Assembly: GCA_965242975.1 (NCBI GenBank)
Contig: CBDETS010000007.1
Span: 2,480,001-2,544,000 of the forward strand
Direction: 5' to 3'
From: JAPPHA01 sp965242975
GTDB taxonomy: Bacteria; Pseudomonadota; Alphaproteobacteria; Rhodobacterales; Rhodobacteraceae
Length of the DNA stretch: 64,000 bases
Position 1 is the first letter of the stretch. Every line of letters starts with the position of its first letter. The notes under the pieces were generated by a model. It was given only the letters and a program-made list of their open reading frames with translations, had not been told where the DNA came from and did no database searches. The translations under genes were made by a program, and so were the position numbers. Shown in pieces: positions 24,928 through 34,656 of the stretch.

Positions 24928-27420
24928 ATGAAAACACACGTCAGGGCCTGCATCGTCGGCGGCGGGGTCGTCGGCACCTCTATCGCGTATCATCTTGCCA
25001 AAGCCGGCTGGGCGGATGTCATGCTGCTCGAAAGAGACGAGTTGACGTCAGGGTCGACCTGGCATGCGGCCGGATTGCTCCCGCTGTTCAACATGTCGTA
25101 CGCAACCAGCCATATCCACGATTATTCGGTCAAGTTCTACAAGACTCTTGAGGATGAAACCGGGCTCGACCCCGGATTTTTTGTCGTCGGAAATCTTCGT
25201 ATGGCCCAGACACGGGCACGGATGGACGAATACATGGTCTACGCATCAACGGCGGAAACCGTCGGGATTCCGCATGAGTGGCTGTCTCCCGAGGACATCG
25301 GCGACCGATGGCCCCTGGTCCGGACCGACGACCTCAGGGGCGCGCTGTTCCACCCGACCGACGGATACATCAACCCCGCGGACGTCACCCAGGCCATGGC
25401 GAAAGGCGCCCGGCAGCGCGGTGTCGACATCCGCCGGCGAACTCAGGTGGACGGATTCGAGTGGACCGGTTCCGAATGGATCATTCGGGGATCTCGCATG
25501 ATCGAAGTCGGCGGCAACCTGGTTCCCGGCGATGAGGAGTTCGTCATCCACGCGGAACATGTGGTCACGGCAACAGGCAATCACGCCCAGAGGACCGCCG
25601 GTCTCCTCAAGATCAGGATTCCCGCGATTCCCGTCGAACATCAGTACATCGTAACCGAACCGGATCCTGCCTTGCTTGATTTTCGGAAAGGCCAGCCACA
25701 GCACCCCGTCCTGCGGGACGCTGACGCCCGCTGGTACGTCCGGGAGGAACGCGGCGGCTGGATTCTCGGTCCGTACGAACGCGGCGCGCCGGCCCGGTTC
25801 GGGCACGGAGTACCGGAGACCTTCCGTGCGGATCTCTTCCCGCTCGATCTCGACCGGATCGAAGAAGAGTACATGTCGCTGATTCACCGGATTCCGTCGA
25901 CGGAACCTCTTGGAATCAAGGACGATTTCAATGGCCCGATCTGTTACACGCCGGACGGAAACCCGCTGGTCGGGCCGGCTCCCGGATTGAGAAACTTGTG
26001 GCTGGCGGAAGGATTCAGCTTTGGAATCACGGCTGCGGGAGGCATTGGACACTACATGGCCCAAATGATGGTCGAGGGTGAAGCCGAAATCGACATGGCA
26101 AGCCTCGACCCCAAACGCTACGGCCGGTGGATGACGACCGAATACGCGGAACGCAAGAACGAGGAGTGTTACGAACACGTCTACATCCTTCATCACCCCG
26201 ATGAGGAACGCGAAGCGTGCCGGCCACTGCGAACCGCACCCTGTTATGACCGGATGAAGGCTCGCGGCGCCCGATTCGGCCAGGTCAATGGCTGGGAACG
26301 ACCCAACTACTTTGCCACCGACGGTTTCAATGACCGGGAATCCCGCAGTTTTCGCCGCGGGGGGTGGTGGCAATTCGCGGCCGAAGAGGCTCGGGCAATC
26401 AGGAACGGCGTTGGCCTGATCGACGCAACGGCTTTTGCCAAGCACATTGTCAAGGGTGCCGGTGCGACTGCGTTTCTGGACTGGCTGACCTGCAACCGTT
26501 TGCCGTCGGTCGGGCGAGTCAATCTGACCTATGCGCTCACCCCGGCTGGAACGACCCGAACCGAATACACCATCGTTCGCCTGGATGAAGACTGTTACTA
26601 CCTTGTTTCCGCCGGGGCATGGGCGGACTACGATGGAGACTTCTTGCGGAAGTGCGCCGAAGACTGCGAGGGCCGGTTCGGCCGCATCGAGATTCAGGAT
26701 GTCACCTCCCAGTGGGGAGTCTTTGCCGTTGCCGGTCCCCTTGCCCGGGAAGTCCTGGGGCCGCTCGTCCGGGACGCCGACCCGGCAACCGCCTTGTCGA
26801 ATCGGCGCTTCCCCTGGCTGGCCGCCCGCTGGATCGAAATCGGAATGTGCCGACTGCTGGCCGCGAGGGTCGCCTATACGGGCGAGTTGGGCTGGGAGTT
26901 TCACCATCCGATCGAAATGCAAAATTACGTTTTTGACCGGATAGTGGAGGCAGGAGAGCAGCACGGGTTGAAACTGGTCGGAGCCAGGGCGCAAAACTGG
27001 CTGCGCCAGGAAAAGAGTTACCGGGCGTTCGGCACCGAACTCGGGCGCGACGCGACGCCTCTGGAGGGAGGCCTGTCCCGTTTCGTCGACATGTCGAAGT
27101 CTTTCCAGGGTCGAAAGGCCATGGAAGATACCGGCATCAGGGTTCAGTGCGTGACCTGCCTGGTCGACGGGCCCGGAGACGCCGACCCGTGGGGGCGCGA
27201 GGCACTTTACGACCTGCACGGCAAACGGGTGGGTCGGCTGACGTCCGGCGGGTATTCGGTGCACTTAGGCACGTCGATCGGGATGGGTTACGTAAAGCCC
27301 GAAGCCGCAAATCCGGGAAATGAGCTCAAGGTCCGCATGTTGAACCGGCTTTGGAGCGTCGATGTCGCCGCCGACAGCCCGTATGACCCTAAAAACGCCC
27401 GAATTCGTGCGGATGGCTGA
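24928..27420 (+). CDS. Dimethylglycine/sarcosine dehydrogenase-like FAD oxidoreductase with GcvT domain
   Basis: 830 residues from ATG 24928, chosen for the GGGGAGAG site just upstream and because the FAD motif then starts at residue 10 (CIVGGGVVGTSIAYHLA). SGSTWHAAGL near residue 45 contains the His that carries covalent FAD in dimethylglycine dehydrogenase. The DAO domain ends near WLAEGFSFGITAAGGIG. An FAO_M-type linker and a GcvT-like folate-binding domain follow (IRNGVGLIDATAF, AYTGELGWEFHHP, KSFQGRKAM). These enzymes demethylate N-methylated glycines and pass the one-carbon unit to tetrahydrofolate. The exact substrate is not determined. The gene stands alone, 124 bases from the convergent recF. 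Confidence 0.9.
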   Translation: MKTHVRACIVGGGVVGTSIAYHLAKAGWADVMLLERDELTSGSTWHAAGLLPLFNMSYATSHIHDYSVKFYKTLEDETGLDPGFFVVGNLRMAQTRARMDEYMVYASTAETVGIPHEWLSPEDIGDRWPLVRTDDLRGALFHPTDGYINPADVTQAMAKGARQRGVDIRRRTQVDGFEWTGSEWIIRGSRMIEVGGNLVPGDEEFVIHAEHVVTATGNHAQRTAGLLKIRIPAIPVEHQYIVTEPDPALLDFRKGQPQHPVLRDADARWYVREERGGWILGPYERGAPARFGHGVPETFRADLFPLDLDRIEEEYMSLIHRIPSTEPLGIKDDFNGPICYTPDGNPLVGPAPGLRNLWLAEGFSFGITAAGGIGHYMAQMMVEGEAEIDMASLDPKRYGRWMTTEYAERKNEECYEHVYILHHPDEEREACRPLRTAPCYDRMKARGARFGQVNGWERPNYFATDGFNDRESRSFRRGGWWQFAAEEARAIRNGVGLIDATAFAKHIVKGAGATAFLDWLTCNRLPSVGRVNLTYALTPAGTTRTEYTIVRLDEDCYYLVSAGAWADYDGDFLRKCAEDCEGRFGRIEIQDVTSQWGVFAVAGPLAREVLGPLVRDADPATALSNRRFPWLAARWIEIGMCRLLAARVAYTGELGWEFHHPIEMQNYVFDRIVEAGEQHGLKLVGARAQNWLRQEKSYRAFGTELGRDATPLEGGLSRFVDMSKSFQGRKAMEDTGIRVQCVTCLVDGPGDADPWGREALYDLHGKRVGRLTSGGYSVHLGTSIGMGYVKPEAANPGNELKVRMLNRLWSVDVAADSPYDPKNARIRADG

Positions 27421-27543
27421 CGGAGATCCCGACCAATTCTGGCCAATCGCCACGACCGGGCAACCATCAACACCCGGCGTTCCCGAGCCGTCCAGGTAAT
27501 ACGCGCACCCGAACCGGGCCCGAGGTGACACTTTTCCGTCGCT

Positions 27544-28674
27544 TCAGTTGATTCCCCGCCCCGGGCGAGCGCTCTCCGTAACCTGGGTCCCCCCACCCGC
27601 TGCCGTCACGATCAGCCGGAGGAACTTGCGGTCGACGGTTTCAAAGACCTGTGGATCCGTTCCGGTCATCCAGGTCTGGGCCGGAATTTCCGCCAGTTCG
27701 CTGTACAACTGGCCCCGGCGCGCTTCGTCGAGATGTGCCGCAACCTCGTCGAGCAACAGGACGGGCGGAATGCCGGTATCCGCGATCAATGCCCGTGCGC
27801 CCGACAGCACGAGCGACAAGAGCAACGCCTTTTGCTCACCCGTCGAGCACTGGCGCACGGGAATTCCCTTTCCCGCATGCACGGCGAACAGGTCGGTCCT
27901 GTGCGGCCCGGAGCGGGTTCGACCCGCACTCATGTCTCCAGGCCGGGACGTCCTGAATTCCTCAATGAGCTCGTCGGAGGTCACGTCTTTCACGGGTCTT
28001 TCGGGCCCGCGCAATGACAGTCGCGCGACGGGAAATCCGGACGTGCTTCCCGACAGCGCATCGTCGAGCCTTGCAACGACGACCTGACGATTGGCTTCTA
28101 CCATCGCTCCGGCGTCCGCCATCTGTCGCTCGACGGCATCGAACCAACCCGAATCCCGTACTCCTTCCTTAAGCATGCGGTTTCGTTGGCGAAGGACCTT
28201 GTCGTAGGCAAGGCTGACACGGGCGTGCCCAGGCCTGAAATTCAAAGCCAGCCGATCCAGGAATCTGCGGCGGCCGTCGGAACCTTCGAGCCACAGCCTG
28301 TCCATCACCGGCACCAACCACATGACCGGAACGACCCGACTCAGCGCAGTTTGGGGAACAGGCTTGCCGTCGAGGCGAACACCGCGTGCGCCGGTTCCAC
28401 CGAAGGACGTTTCGATTTCGCTGGGGCAGTCAGGGCGATCAATGACAGCGGATACTTTCCAGCCTGAACAGCCGGGAGTCCTGATCATTTCCGCTGATGT
28501 CGACCGCCTGAGACCTCGCCCGGGTGTCAGAATGGAAACCGCCTCGAGAACGTTGGTCTTTCCGGCGCCATTCTCGCCGAGCAGAATGACCGATTCGCCA
28601 AGGGTCTCGACACGGACACGTTGAAGTGATCGGAAACACGTAACCGTCAGGCTTCGGACCGCGAGGCGGGCCAA
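27544..28674 (-). CDS. recF: DNA replication and repair protein RecF
   Basis: RecF is the SMC-like ATPase that helps load RecA at gaps. The open frame runs into dnaN, but a TTG at 28674, two bases after the dnaN stop, gives MARLAVRSLTVTCFRSL and 376 residues, the normal RecF size. Motifs are Walker A LLGENGAGKTNVLEAV, RFLDRLALNFRPGHA, GPHRTDLF, signature STGEQKALLLSL, and Walker B LLLDEVAAHLD. It is the third gene of the dnaA-dnaN-recF group. gyrB, which often follows, is not here; the next gene is convergent. Confidence 0.92.
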   Translation of the reverse strand: MARLAVRSLTVTCFRSLQRVRVETLGESVILLGENGAGKTNVLEAVSILTPGRGLRRSTSAEMIRTPGCSGWKVSAVIDRPDCPSEIETSFGGTGARGVRLDGKPVPQTALSRVVPVMWLVPVMDRLWLEGSDGRRRFLDRLALNFRPGHARVSLAYDKVLRQRNRMLKEGVRDSGWFDAVERQMADAGAMVEANRQVVVARLDDALSGSTSGFPVARLSLRGPERPVKDVTSDELIEEFRTSRPGDMSAGRTRSGPHRTDLFAVHAGKGIPVRQCSTGEQKALLLSLVLSGARALIADTGIPPVLLLDEVAAHLDEARRGQLYSELAEIPAQTWMTGTDPQVFETVDRKFLRLIVTAAGGGTQVTESARPGRGIN

Positions 28675-28676
28675 TG

Positions 28677-29804
28677 TCAGATCCGCATCGGCATCACGAC
28701 AAAAAGACTGTTTGAGTCGTCTCCATCGCGGACCAGCGCCGGGTCCTCCGGGGAGTTGAGCCAAAACACGACGCTACTCTGGTCGATGTGTTGTGAGACG
28801 TCCTTGAGATAGGAACCATTGAAGCCCATCTTCATCGGTGTGCCCGAGTACGCGGCGACAACTTCCTCGTCTGCCGTCCCCTTGTCGACCGTATTCAGGT
28901 TCAGCTTGATCAGGTCCGTTTCGATCGCCATGGTCACGGCCTCGGTATCACGCTGCGTGCCGACCGTCGTGACTCGGTCGACCGCTTCAACGAAAGCGCT
29001 CCGGTCGATCTCCAGACGGTTTTCGTTGTTTTTCGGAATGACATTTTCGTATTGCGGGAACGTACCTTCAACGACATTCGATGTCATCGTGATCGACGGC
29101 AACTCGAACTGGACAATCTTGTCCGTTACCGAAACATCCAGTTGTTCTTCCTGATCTTCGAGAACCTTCAACAGCTCACCAACCGTTTTTTGGGGCACAA
29201 TAATGCCGGGCATGTCTTGCGCGCCTTCCGGAACATCCATGCTTGCGAGCGCGAGCCGATGACCGTCGGTCGCAACGCAACGAAGCGCACCTGGCTCGGA
29301 CTCATCGCCCGGAATGATGTGCAAGAAGACTCCGTTGAGATATTTTCGCGAGTCGTCCTGGGACATGGAAAACCGGGTCTTCCCGACGAGGGGGCGAAAG
29401 GACCCGACAGGCACGGAAAAGCTGCATTCGAACTCATGGCGCTGCATGAGCGGAAAGTCTTCCCCGGGCAGGGTGGCAAGCTTGAAGACCACCCGGCCGG
29501 CCGAGACCGTCAGACGGCCGACGTTCGCATCCGAATCGATCTCGACCTTGGCTCCCGGAGGCAGTTTTCTCGCAATTTCGTGCAGCAAATATGCACCAAC
29601 CGTGGTGTGGCCCGTCTGTTCGACATCCGCGACGGCCATCGAAATGACTTCCAGTCTCGCGTCTGATGCGCGGAAGAACACCTTGTCTTCGGATGCCTCG
29701 ATCAACACGTTGGCAAGGACAGGTTTCGCCGGGTTCCTTTCGGCGACGCCGTTTGCGACGGTCATCGATTTCAGCAAGTCACCGCGTTCGATCGAAAATC
29801 TCAT
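28677..29804 (-). CDS. dnaN: DNA polymerase III subunit beta (sliding clamp)
   Basis: 375 residues, full length, starting MRFSIERGDLLKSMTVANGVAE. The three clamp domains can be followed through the RFSMSQDDSRKYLNGVFL, ATDGHRLALASMDVPEG and DGDDSNSLFVVMPMRI segments, the last being the canonical C-terminus (...VMPMRI). It forms the dimeric ring that tethers polymerase III. The start has TATTTCCTCC on the opposite strand, a good GGAGGAAAT site. It follows dnaA by 42 bases. Confidence 0.97.
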   Translation of the reverse strand: MRFSIERGDLLKSMTVANGVAERNPAKPVLANVLIEASEDKVFFRASDARLEVISMAVADVEQTGHTTVGAYLLHEIARKLPPGAKVEIDSDANVGRLTVSAGRVVFKLATLPGEDFPLMQRHEFECSFSVPVGSFRPLVGKTRFSMSQDDSRKYLNGVFLHIIPGDESEPGALRCVATDGHRLALASMDVPEGAQDMPGIIVPQKTVGELLKVLEDQEEQLDVSVTDKIVQFELPSITMTSNVVEGTFPQYENVIPKNNENRLEIDRSAFVEAVDRVTTVGTQRDTEAVTMAIETDLIKLNLNTVDKGTADEEVVAAYSGTPMKMGFNGSYLKDVSQHIDQSSVVFWLNSPEDPALVRDGDDSNSLFVVMPMRI

Positions 29805-29846
29805 ATTTCCTCCGGTCGCTGGCCCTGAGGCGGACGGGCTACTCCC

Positions 29847-31235
29847 TCAACCTTCGAGCGTTCGTCTCAGGATTTCCAGGTCTTCCGCGAATTGCACGTC
29901 ATCACGCTCGAGCTCCGAGACTTTCCTGACCGCGTGAAGAACGGTGGTGTGATCGCGACCGCCGAAGTATCGGCCGATCTCGGGCAGAGAGCGCGTCGTC
30001 AGGTTTTTCGAAAAGTACATGGCGATCTGCCGCGGCCTGACAATCGAGCGGGCTCGCCGATGACTCAGAATATCGGAAATCCTGACGCTGTAGTGATCGG
30101 CGACCTTTCGTGTAATTTCATCGACCGTAACCTTGCTCGCCGATGCCCTCAGCACCTCGGAGAGGCATTCCTGAGCCAGCTTTTGGTCGATCATCAGGTC
30201 GTCGTTTTGCCCCAGGCAGTCTGCAAATGCAAAGAGCCGGTTGAGACCTCCTTCAAGAACCCTGACGCTGCCGGAAATTCGCTGAGCGAGAAACTCAAGA
30301 ACTCCGTCTTCAATCCGAATGTTCGGAAAAACGCCGGCCTGTGCCTCCGCCTTCGCCCTCAGGACATTCAACCGCAACTCGTAATCGGGAGGGTGGATGT
30401 CGACAACCAGCCCAGACTGCAATCGCGACTTGATGCGCTCTTCGAGACCCCGGATTTTCCCGGGCGACCGGTCGGCGGAAATAACGATCTTTCTTTTCTG
30501 GTCCACCAGCGAATTAAACGTGTGAAAGAACTCTTCCTGCGTGCTGTCCTTGTCAGCAATGAATTGCACGTCGTCGACGAGGAGGACATCAACGGAGCGA
30601 AACAACTCCTTGAAACTCATTGTTTCGTTGTCACGCAAGGCCTGAACGAAACGATACATGAACTGTTCGGCCGACAGGTACAAGATGGCGCTTCCGGGGT
30701 TCCGTTCCAGGACCTGCCAGGCGATCGCGTGCATCAAATGGGTCTTCCCGAGGCCAACGCCTCCGTAAAGGAACAGCGGGTTGAAATTCACGGTGTCATG
30801 AAGTGCGACGTTTCGAGCAGCGGCCTGTGCAAGTTCGTTCGGCTTGCCGACGACGAACTGGTCGAACGTGAACCTGGAATTGAGTGGGGCGCCGGGAAGA
30901 CCAGCGGCTGCAGAGGAATCAAGTTCGCTCACGGTTGCATGTCTTCGCAACCGATCCGCTCCCCCGCCATCGACCGGGATTCCTGCCACAGGTGAATCCT
31001 GGGCGTGAAACAGGAGATCCTCAAGGATGACTCCTTCGGACTCGAAACAAGAGCGAATCTTGTCGCCGTAATTCCGATTCACCCAGTCACCGAAAAACCT
31101 CGTCGGGACCGAAAACGACGCTATCCCGTCGTCAATTCCCTGAAATTCAATGCGCTCGATCCAGTTCTTGAAACTATTTCGGCCAATGATTCTTTGTAAT
31201 TCGCCACATACGCGAAGCCATTTTTCATCGTTCAT
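29847..31235 (-). CDS. dnaA: Chromosomal replication initiator protein DnaA
   Basis: 462 residues. Domain I: KWLRVCGELQRIIGRNSFKNW. AAA+ domain III: opening FTFDQFVVGKPNELA, Walker A YGGVGLGKTHLMHA, Walker B VLLVDDVQFI, sensor region VISADRSPGKI. Domain IV: the DnaA-box helix-turn-helix RPRQIAMYFSKNLTTRSLPE and the signature GGRDHTTVLHAV. It initiates replication at oriC. I saw no cluster of DnaA boxes in the flanking intergenic DNA, so the origin is probably elsewhere, as in other Alphaproteobacteria. Confidence 0.97.
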   Translation of the reverse strand: MNDEKWLRVCGELQRIIGRNSFKNWIERIEFQGIDDGIASFSVPTRFFGDWVNRNYGDKIRSCFESEGVILEDLLFHAQDSPVAGIPVDGGGADRLRRHATVSELDSSAAAGLPGAPLNSRFTFDQFVVGKPNELAQAAARNVALHDTVNFNPLFLYGGVGLGKTHLMHAIAWQVLERNPGSAILYLSAEQFMYRFVQALRDNETMSFKELFRSVDVLLVDDVQFIADKDSTQEEFFHTFNSLVDQKRKIVISADRSPGKIRGLEERIKSRLQSGLVVDIHPPDYELRLNVLRAKAEAQAGVFPNIRIEDGVLEFLAQRISGSVRVLEGGLNRLFAFADCLGQNDDLMIDQKLAQECLSEVLRASASKVTVDEITRKVADHYSVRISDILSHRRARSIVRPRQIAMYFSKNLTTRSLPEIGRYFGGRDHTTVLHAVRKVSELERDDVQFAEDLEILRRTLEG

Positions 31236-31288
31236 GATCTCTCCAATTGACGCGCCTCAATTCATGGCGCGCAATAATTTACCTCTGA

Positions 31289-31741
31289 TCAGGACTGCAC
31301 CCAGTCCAGGCCCCGGAACTTCCAACCGTTGACCAATCCCCTTCGGCCCTCCTGATTCCGGTCCCCTTCAAACCCTTCCGAAACGTTGATGCATTCGACG
31401 ACCCGGCCTAACCGCCGCGCAGCTGACGCAACGCATTGGGCCGCCGCCATGGATCTCTGACCTGATCGACAGATGAAGTAGATGCGATCTGGCCCGTCCT
31501 CACCGACGATCCTGAACAACTCGTCAGCAAAGTCCTGATCCACCGACATGTCAGGATAACGATTCCACTCCAGGGTCACGACACCTTTCCCCAGAGCGGA
31601 AAGGTCAGGAACTCCGACGAACTGCCATTCAGGTTTCGTGCGAACATCGACGAGAACGGAGCCCTGACTGGACTCAAGGTCACGCCAAACTTCGTCCGGT
31701 GTAACCTGGTGAATTTTTTCGGGCGGCGAACCGAACACCAC
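31289..31741 (-). CDS. Rhodanese-like domain protein
   Basis: 150 residues with one rhodanese fold. VLVDVRTKPEWQFVGVPDL is the entry motif and FICRSGQRSMAAAQC holds the active-site Cys loop CRSGQRS. The tail NVSEGFEGDRN...WKFRGLDW is typical of this group. It may carry persulfide sulfur or act as a redox/phosphate sensor. The start is GTG (31741 or 31738), the second giving better spacing to the GGGGAG upstream. Its position between rpsT and dnaA is seen in related genomes. Confidence 0.85.
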   Translation of the reverse strand: MVFGSPPEKIHQVTPDEVWRDLESSQGSVLVDVRTKPEWQFVGVPDLSALGKGVVTLEWNRYPDMSVDQDFADELFRIVGEDGPDRIYFICRSGQRSMAAAQCVASAARRLGRVVECINVSEGFEGDRNQEGRRGLVNGWKFRGLDWVQS

Positions 31742-32373
31742 GCTCCCCCCAGAGTGATTCTGTTCGTCCGAAAAAGGTACCGATGGCGTGAACCCAATTC
31801 AACGCCATTTTGCCCGTTCGGCCGGTCCGACCGGACTTCGGCCGTCAATTCCGTCATCCCGAGGCGCAGACGACTCGCGACTGAATCCATGTTCGCGGAC
31901 GACCGGGCAACCGGGTTTCCGGTTGTCCCCATCATGGCGTGTCGTGCCTTAAATGATCCACAATTTGCCGCATGCCATTTCACGAAATCGGCGCCATCGA
32001 CAGCCAGCCCGATTCGGACGATCATACCAGCGATCACGAAAAAGTGAGGAGTCCCCCGTTTTCCTGACACGCCGTCAGGGCCGAAGTCTCTGCAAGTTTC
32101 GTTTTCGTTCTCGGAGTCTTCCCGGTCGCATTCCACGCGAGCGGTCCGATTCGTTCAGAACGGTGATTTCGGGCTGCCGCTTCAGGAGCAGGTCTGAACA
32201 ACCCGGAAGAACGATTGCGGAAAATTCCACACCGCGCGCGAGACGACCGCACATAATTCTGCGCCATTACCCGCTCCGGGACGCACGATCAAAAATGCCG
32301 GGAGCTTCGCACCGTCATGAAGGCCCGAAAATTCTGCAATCCGGCGCGGCGTCCGGGACGGAAGGCTTCGCCG
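31742..32373. other. Intergenic region between rpsT and the rhodanese gene
   Basis: No gene supported; the open frames on both strands have random-looking products. One near-match to a DnaA box (TGATCCACA, about 31959) is isolated. The region presumably holds the rpsT terminator and the promoter of the rhodanese-dnaA group. Confidence 0.5.
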
Positions 32374-32640
32374 TCAGGTGTCCATTGATTTGACTCGAGC
32401 GGAAAGGCGAGAGATTCGTCGACTGGCCGTATTCTTGTGCAACACGCCTTTGGTCACGCCTCGCATGATCTCAGGTTGAGCCGCAACCAGTGCCGCGGCC
32501 GCGGCCTGCTTGTCTCCAGACGAAATCGCCTCGTCGACTGATTTCAGGAAAGTCCGGATTCGCGACCGCCGCGCCCGATTGACTTCGGTGCGCTGCCTCG
32601 TTTGCTTGACCCGCTTGATTGCCTGTCGTGAGTTCGCCAT
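32374..32640 (-). CDS. rpsT: 30S ribosomal protein S20
   Basis: 88 residues starting MANSRQAIKRVKQTRQRTEVN. The basic helical pattern, AISSGDKQAAAAALVAAQPEI and GVLHKNTASRRISRL match S20. It binds 16S rRNA early in small-subunit assembly. It is transcribed alone towards dnaA. Confidence 0.96.
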   Translation of the reverse strand: MANSRQAIKRVKQTRQRTEVNRARRSRIRTFLKSVDEAISSGDKQAAAAALVAAQPEIMRGVTKGVLHKNTASRRISRLSARVKSMDT

Positions 32641-32853
32641 CGCCAGTCTCTCTGAATCATGTACCCTTCAATTCGGCAACAACACGAACTGAAGTGACTG
32701 AAGCGATGCCATTTAGGGCGGCAACCCGGTCAAGTCAACCGCCAACGCGCGTCCCGGCGTCAACCTGTCCCTTGTGCCGGTCGTGGGGGCATCAAATGCT
32801 CGCGTATCGTCAGGCGCGCGCCTTTCGAACCCGTCATCGCAGTCTCCAGATCG

Positions 32854-33630
32854 TCATTTCCCCCGAAACTGCGGTGTTCGCTTTTCCGAAAACGCCGCCA
32901 TCCCTTCGGCCTGATCCTCTGTCGCAAACAGCGAATGAAATACCCTTCGCTCAAACAAAGTGCCTTCGTACAACGTGGTTTCGTAGGCACGGTGCACCGC
33001 TTCCTTGACTGCCATAACCGCAATCGGTGACTTCTCTGCGATCTTTTGCGCGGTGGCCAACACCTCGTCCATCAACTGCCGGTCGGGGACAACCCGGCTG
33101 ACCAGCCCGGACCGCTCTGCTTCTTCCGCGTCCATGAAACGCCCGGTCATATGCATTTCCATTGATTTCGACTTCCCGACAAAACGTGTCAGTCGCTGCG
33201 TGCCACCGATACCGGCGATGACGCCGAGATTGATCTCCGGTTGCCCGAACTTGGCGGACTCCGAGCAAATGATGAAATCACACATCATCGCCAACTCGCA
33301 CCCTCCTCCAAGGGCATATCCCGAAACAGCGGCAATGATCGGTTTCCTGCACCGCCGAATCGCCTCCGCCTCACCGGCAAAGCAGTCGTCGCGATACATG
33401 TCCACAAAGCTCCGATCCGCCATGTCCTTGATGTCGGCTCCAGCCGCGAATGCCCGCTCGTTGCCGGTCAGGATGACAGCGCGAACCTCGTTGTTTTTCT
33501 CCATTGCGCCGAGCGCATCCCCGAGTTCACCCAGCAATTTGAAACTTAATGCGTTCAGGACCTCCGGGCGGTTCAGTTTGATGATTCCGACGTGGTCCTT
33601 GGTGTCGACAATGAGTGTTTCATAGGCCAT
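32854..33630 (-). CDS. Enoyl-CoA hydratase
   Basis: 258 residues of the crotonase family. Oxyanion-hole segments are GNERAFAAGADIKDM and GYALGGGCELAMMCD. The two catalytic glutamates are present, one in CELAMMCD and one in GQPEINLGVIAGIGG. The length and pattern fit short-chain enoyl-CoA hydratase, which hydrates trans-2-enoyl-CoA in beta-oxidation. It lies between mutM and rpsT, a conserved alphaproteobacterial neighbourhood. Confidence 0.93.
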   Translation of the reverse strand: MAYETLIVDTKDHVGIIKLNRPEVLNALSFKLLGELGDALGAMEKNNEVRAVILTGNERAFAAGADIKDMADRSFVDMYRDDCFAGEAEAIRRCRKPIIAAVSGYALGGGCELAMMCDFIICSESAKFGQPEINLGVIAGIGGTQRLTRFVGKSKSMEMHMTGRFMDAEEAERSGLVSRVVPDRQLMDEVLATAQKIAEKSPIAVMAVKEAVHRAYETTLYEGTLFERRVFHSLFATEDQAEGMAAFSEKRTPQFRGK

Positions 33631-33664
33631 GTGCCGCCTCCGGCTATCCGTTCCCTGATTCCAA

Positions 33665-33706
33665 TAGCAAACCGGGCACGTTATTTAGCAAACCGGGCAC
33701 GTTATT
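33665..33706. repeat. 21-bp perfect tandem repeat, two units
   Basis: TAGCAAACCGGGCACGTTAT plus T is repeated exactly at 33665-33685 and 33686-33706, 35 bases upstream of the enoyl-CoA hydratase start and downstream of mutM. It probably arose by slippage; it sits in the promoter region, so it could affect expression. Confidence 0.9.
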
Positions 33707-33795
33707 AAAACCGACGTATCACGTGGGGACCCCGACCGCCGTCGGGTTCTGCCCGGCCGAACACGTGCCGGCAACTCTTTCCGGAAGTCCCCGGA

Positions 33796-34656
33796 TCACT
33801 CCTGGCATTCCGGGCACCAGAATGTTGAACGGCCGGACTGCCGAATTCGCAGGATCGTGCCGCCGCATGACTCCTTAGGACACCGGAGTCCCTCCCTGCC
33901 ATAGACCGAAAACAGGTGCTGGAAGTATCCGAGCTCGCCGTCTGACTGACGGTAGTCTCGAAGTGACGAACCTCCAGCCGCTATCGCATCGTGGAGGACC
34001 TCGCGGATTGCACGATGCAGCCGCTCGATCCGTGGTGTCGATATCTCCCGGGCTTTCGACTCCGGGGCGATTCCGGACCGCCACAATGCTTCGGACGCAT
34101 AGATATTTCCGATTCCGGCAACGACCTTCTGATCAAGCAAGACATTCTTGATCGGTGCCGTCCGCTTACGAAGCTGGTTCTCGAGCAGACCGGGCGAAAA
34201 TTCGTTTCCGAGGGGCTCGGGGCCGAGCGATGCCAGCGATGCGTGCGAATCAAGCGCATGTGCCGGAATCAGCTCGACCATTCCGAATCGTCGGTGATCC
34301 GTGAAAGTCAGGGTCGCACCATCGTCAAACTGAAGGATGACGTGATCGTGCTTCTCGTACGACGGCCCGGCAATTCCGTTGTCTTCCATGTGGCGGGCAG
34401 GCGCAGTCTCGACGCGGACACGACCGGACATGCCCAGGTGCAGCATCAATGTTTGACCGGTTGACAGCGTGCACAGGATGTATTTCGATCGCCGGTGAAG
34501 GCTGGCAACCGCCGCGCCAACCAGTTTTTTGGCCAAGTCCCTTTGCAACGGACGTCGCAGGTCCGGTCTGCGAACCACCACCCCCACAATCGTCCTGCCG
34601 GCAATTGCGGTCTGGAGACCCCTGCATATCGTCTCGACTTCAGGAAGTTCGGGCAA
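33796..34656 (-). CDS. mutM: Formamidopyrimidine-DNA glycosylase
   Basis: 286 residues. The start is TTG 34656, because the enzyme must begin M-P-E-L-P-E-V-E with proline at position 2 as the nucleophile; the open frame adds eight residues upstream that would bury it. GGAA lies upstream. Other motifs are RRSKYIL (catalytic Lys), LHLGMSGRV, TDHRRFGM, VAGIGNIYASEALW, and a C-terminal zinc finger C-x4-C...C-x2-C ending FWCPECQE. It removes 8-oxoguanine and formamidopyrimidines and nicks the strand. Divergent from ubiE. Confidence 0.94.
   Translation of the reverse strand: MPELPEVETICRGLQTAIAGRTIVGVVVRRPDLRRPLQRDLAKKLVGAAVASLHRRSKYILCTLSTGQTLMLHLGMSGRVRVETAPARHMEDNGIAGPSYEKHDHVILQFDDGATLTFTDHRRFGMVELIPAHALDSHASLASLGPEPLGNEFSPGLLENQLRKRTAPIKNVLLDQKVVAGIGNIYASEALWRSGIAPESKAREISTPRIERLHRAIREVLHDAIAAGGSSLRDYRQSDGELGYFQHLFSVYGREGLRCPKESCGGTILRIRQSGRSTFWCPECQE

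Noticed and set aside
25246..27264. 672-codon open frame antisense to the dehydrogenase gene
   Set aside because: It lies exactly opposite a well-supported gene; in GC-rich DNA the complementary frame is often open. The product has no recognisable domain.
31742..32373. Replication origin beside dnaA
   Set aside because: Only one imperfect DnaA box (TGATCCACA) and no AT-rich unwinding stretch; Alphaproteobacteria usually have oriC elsewhere.
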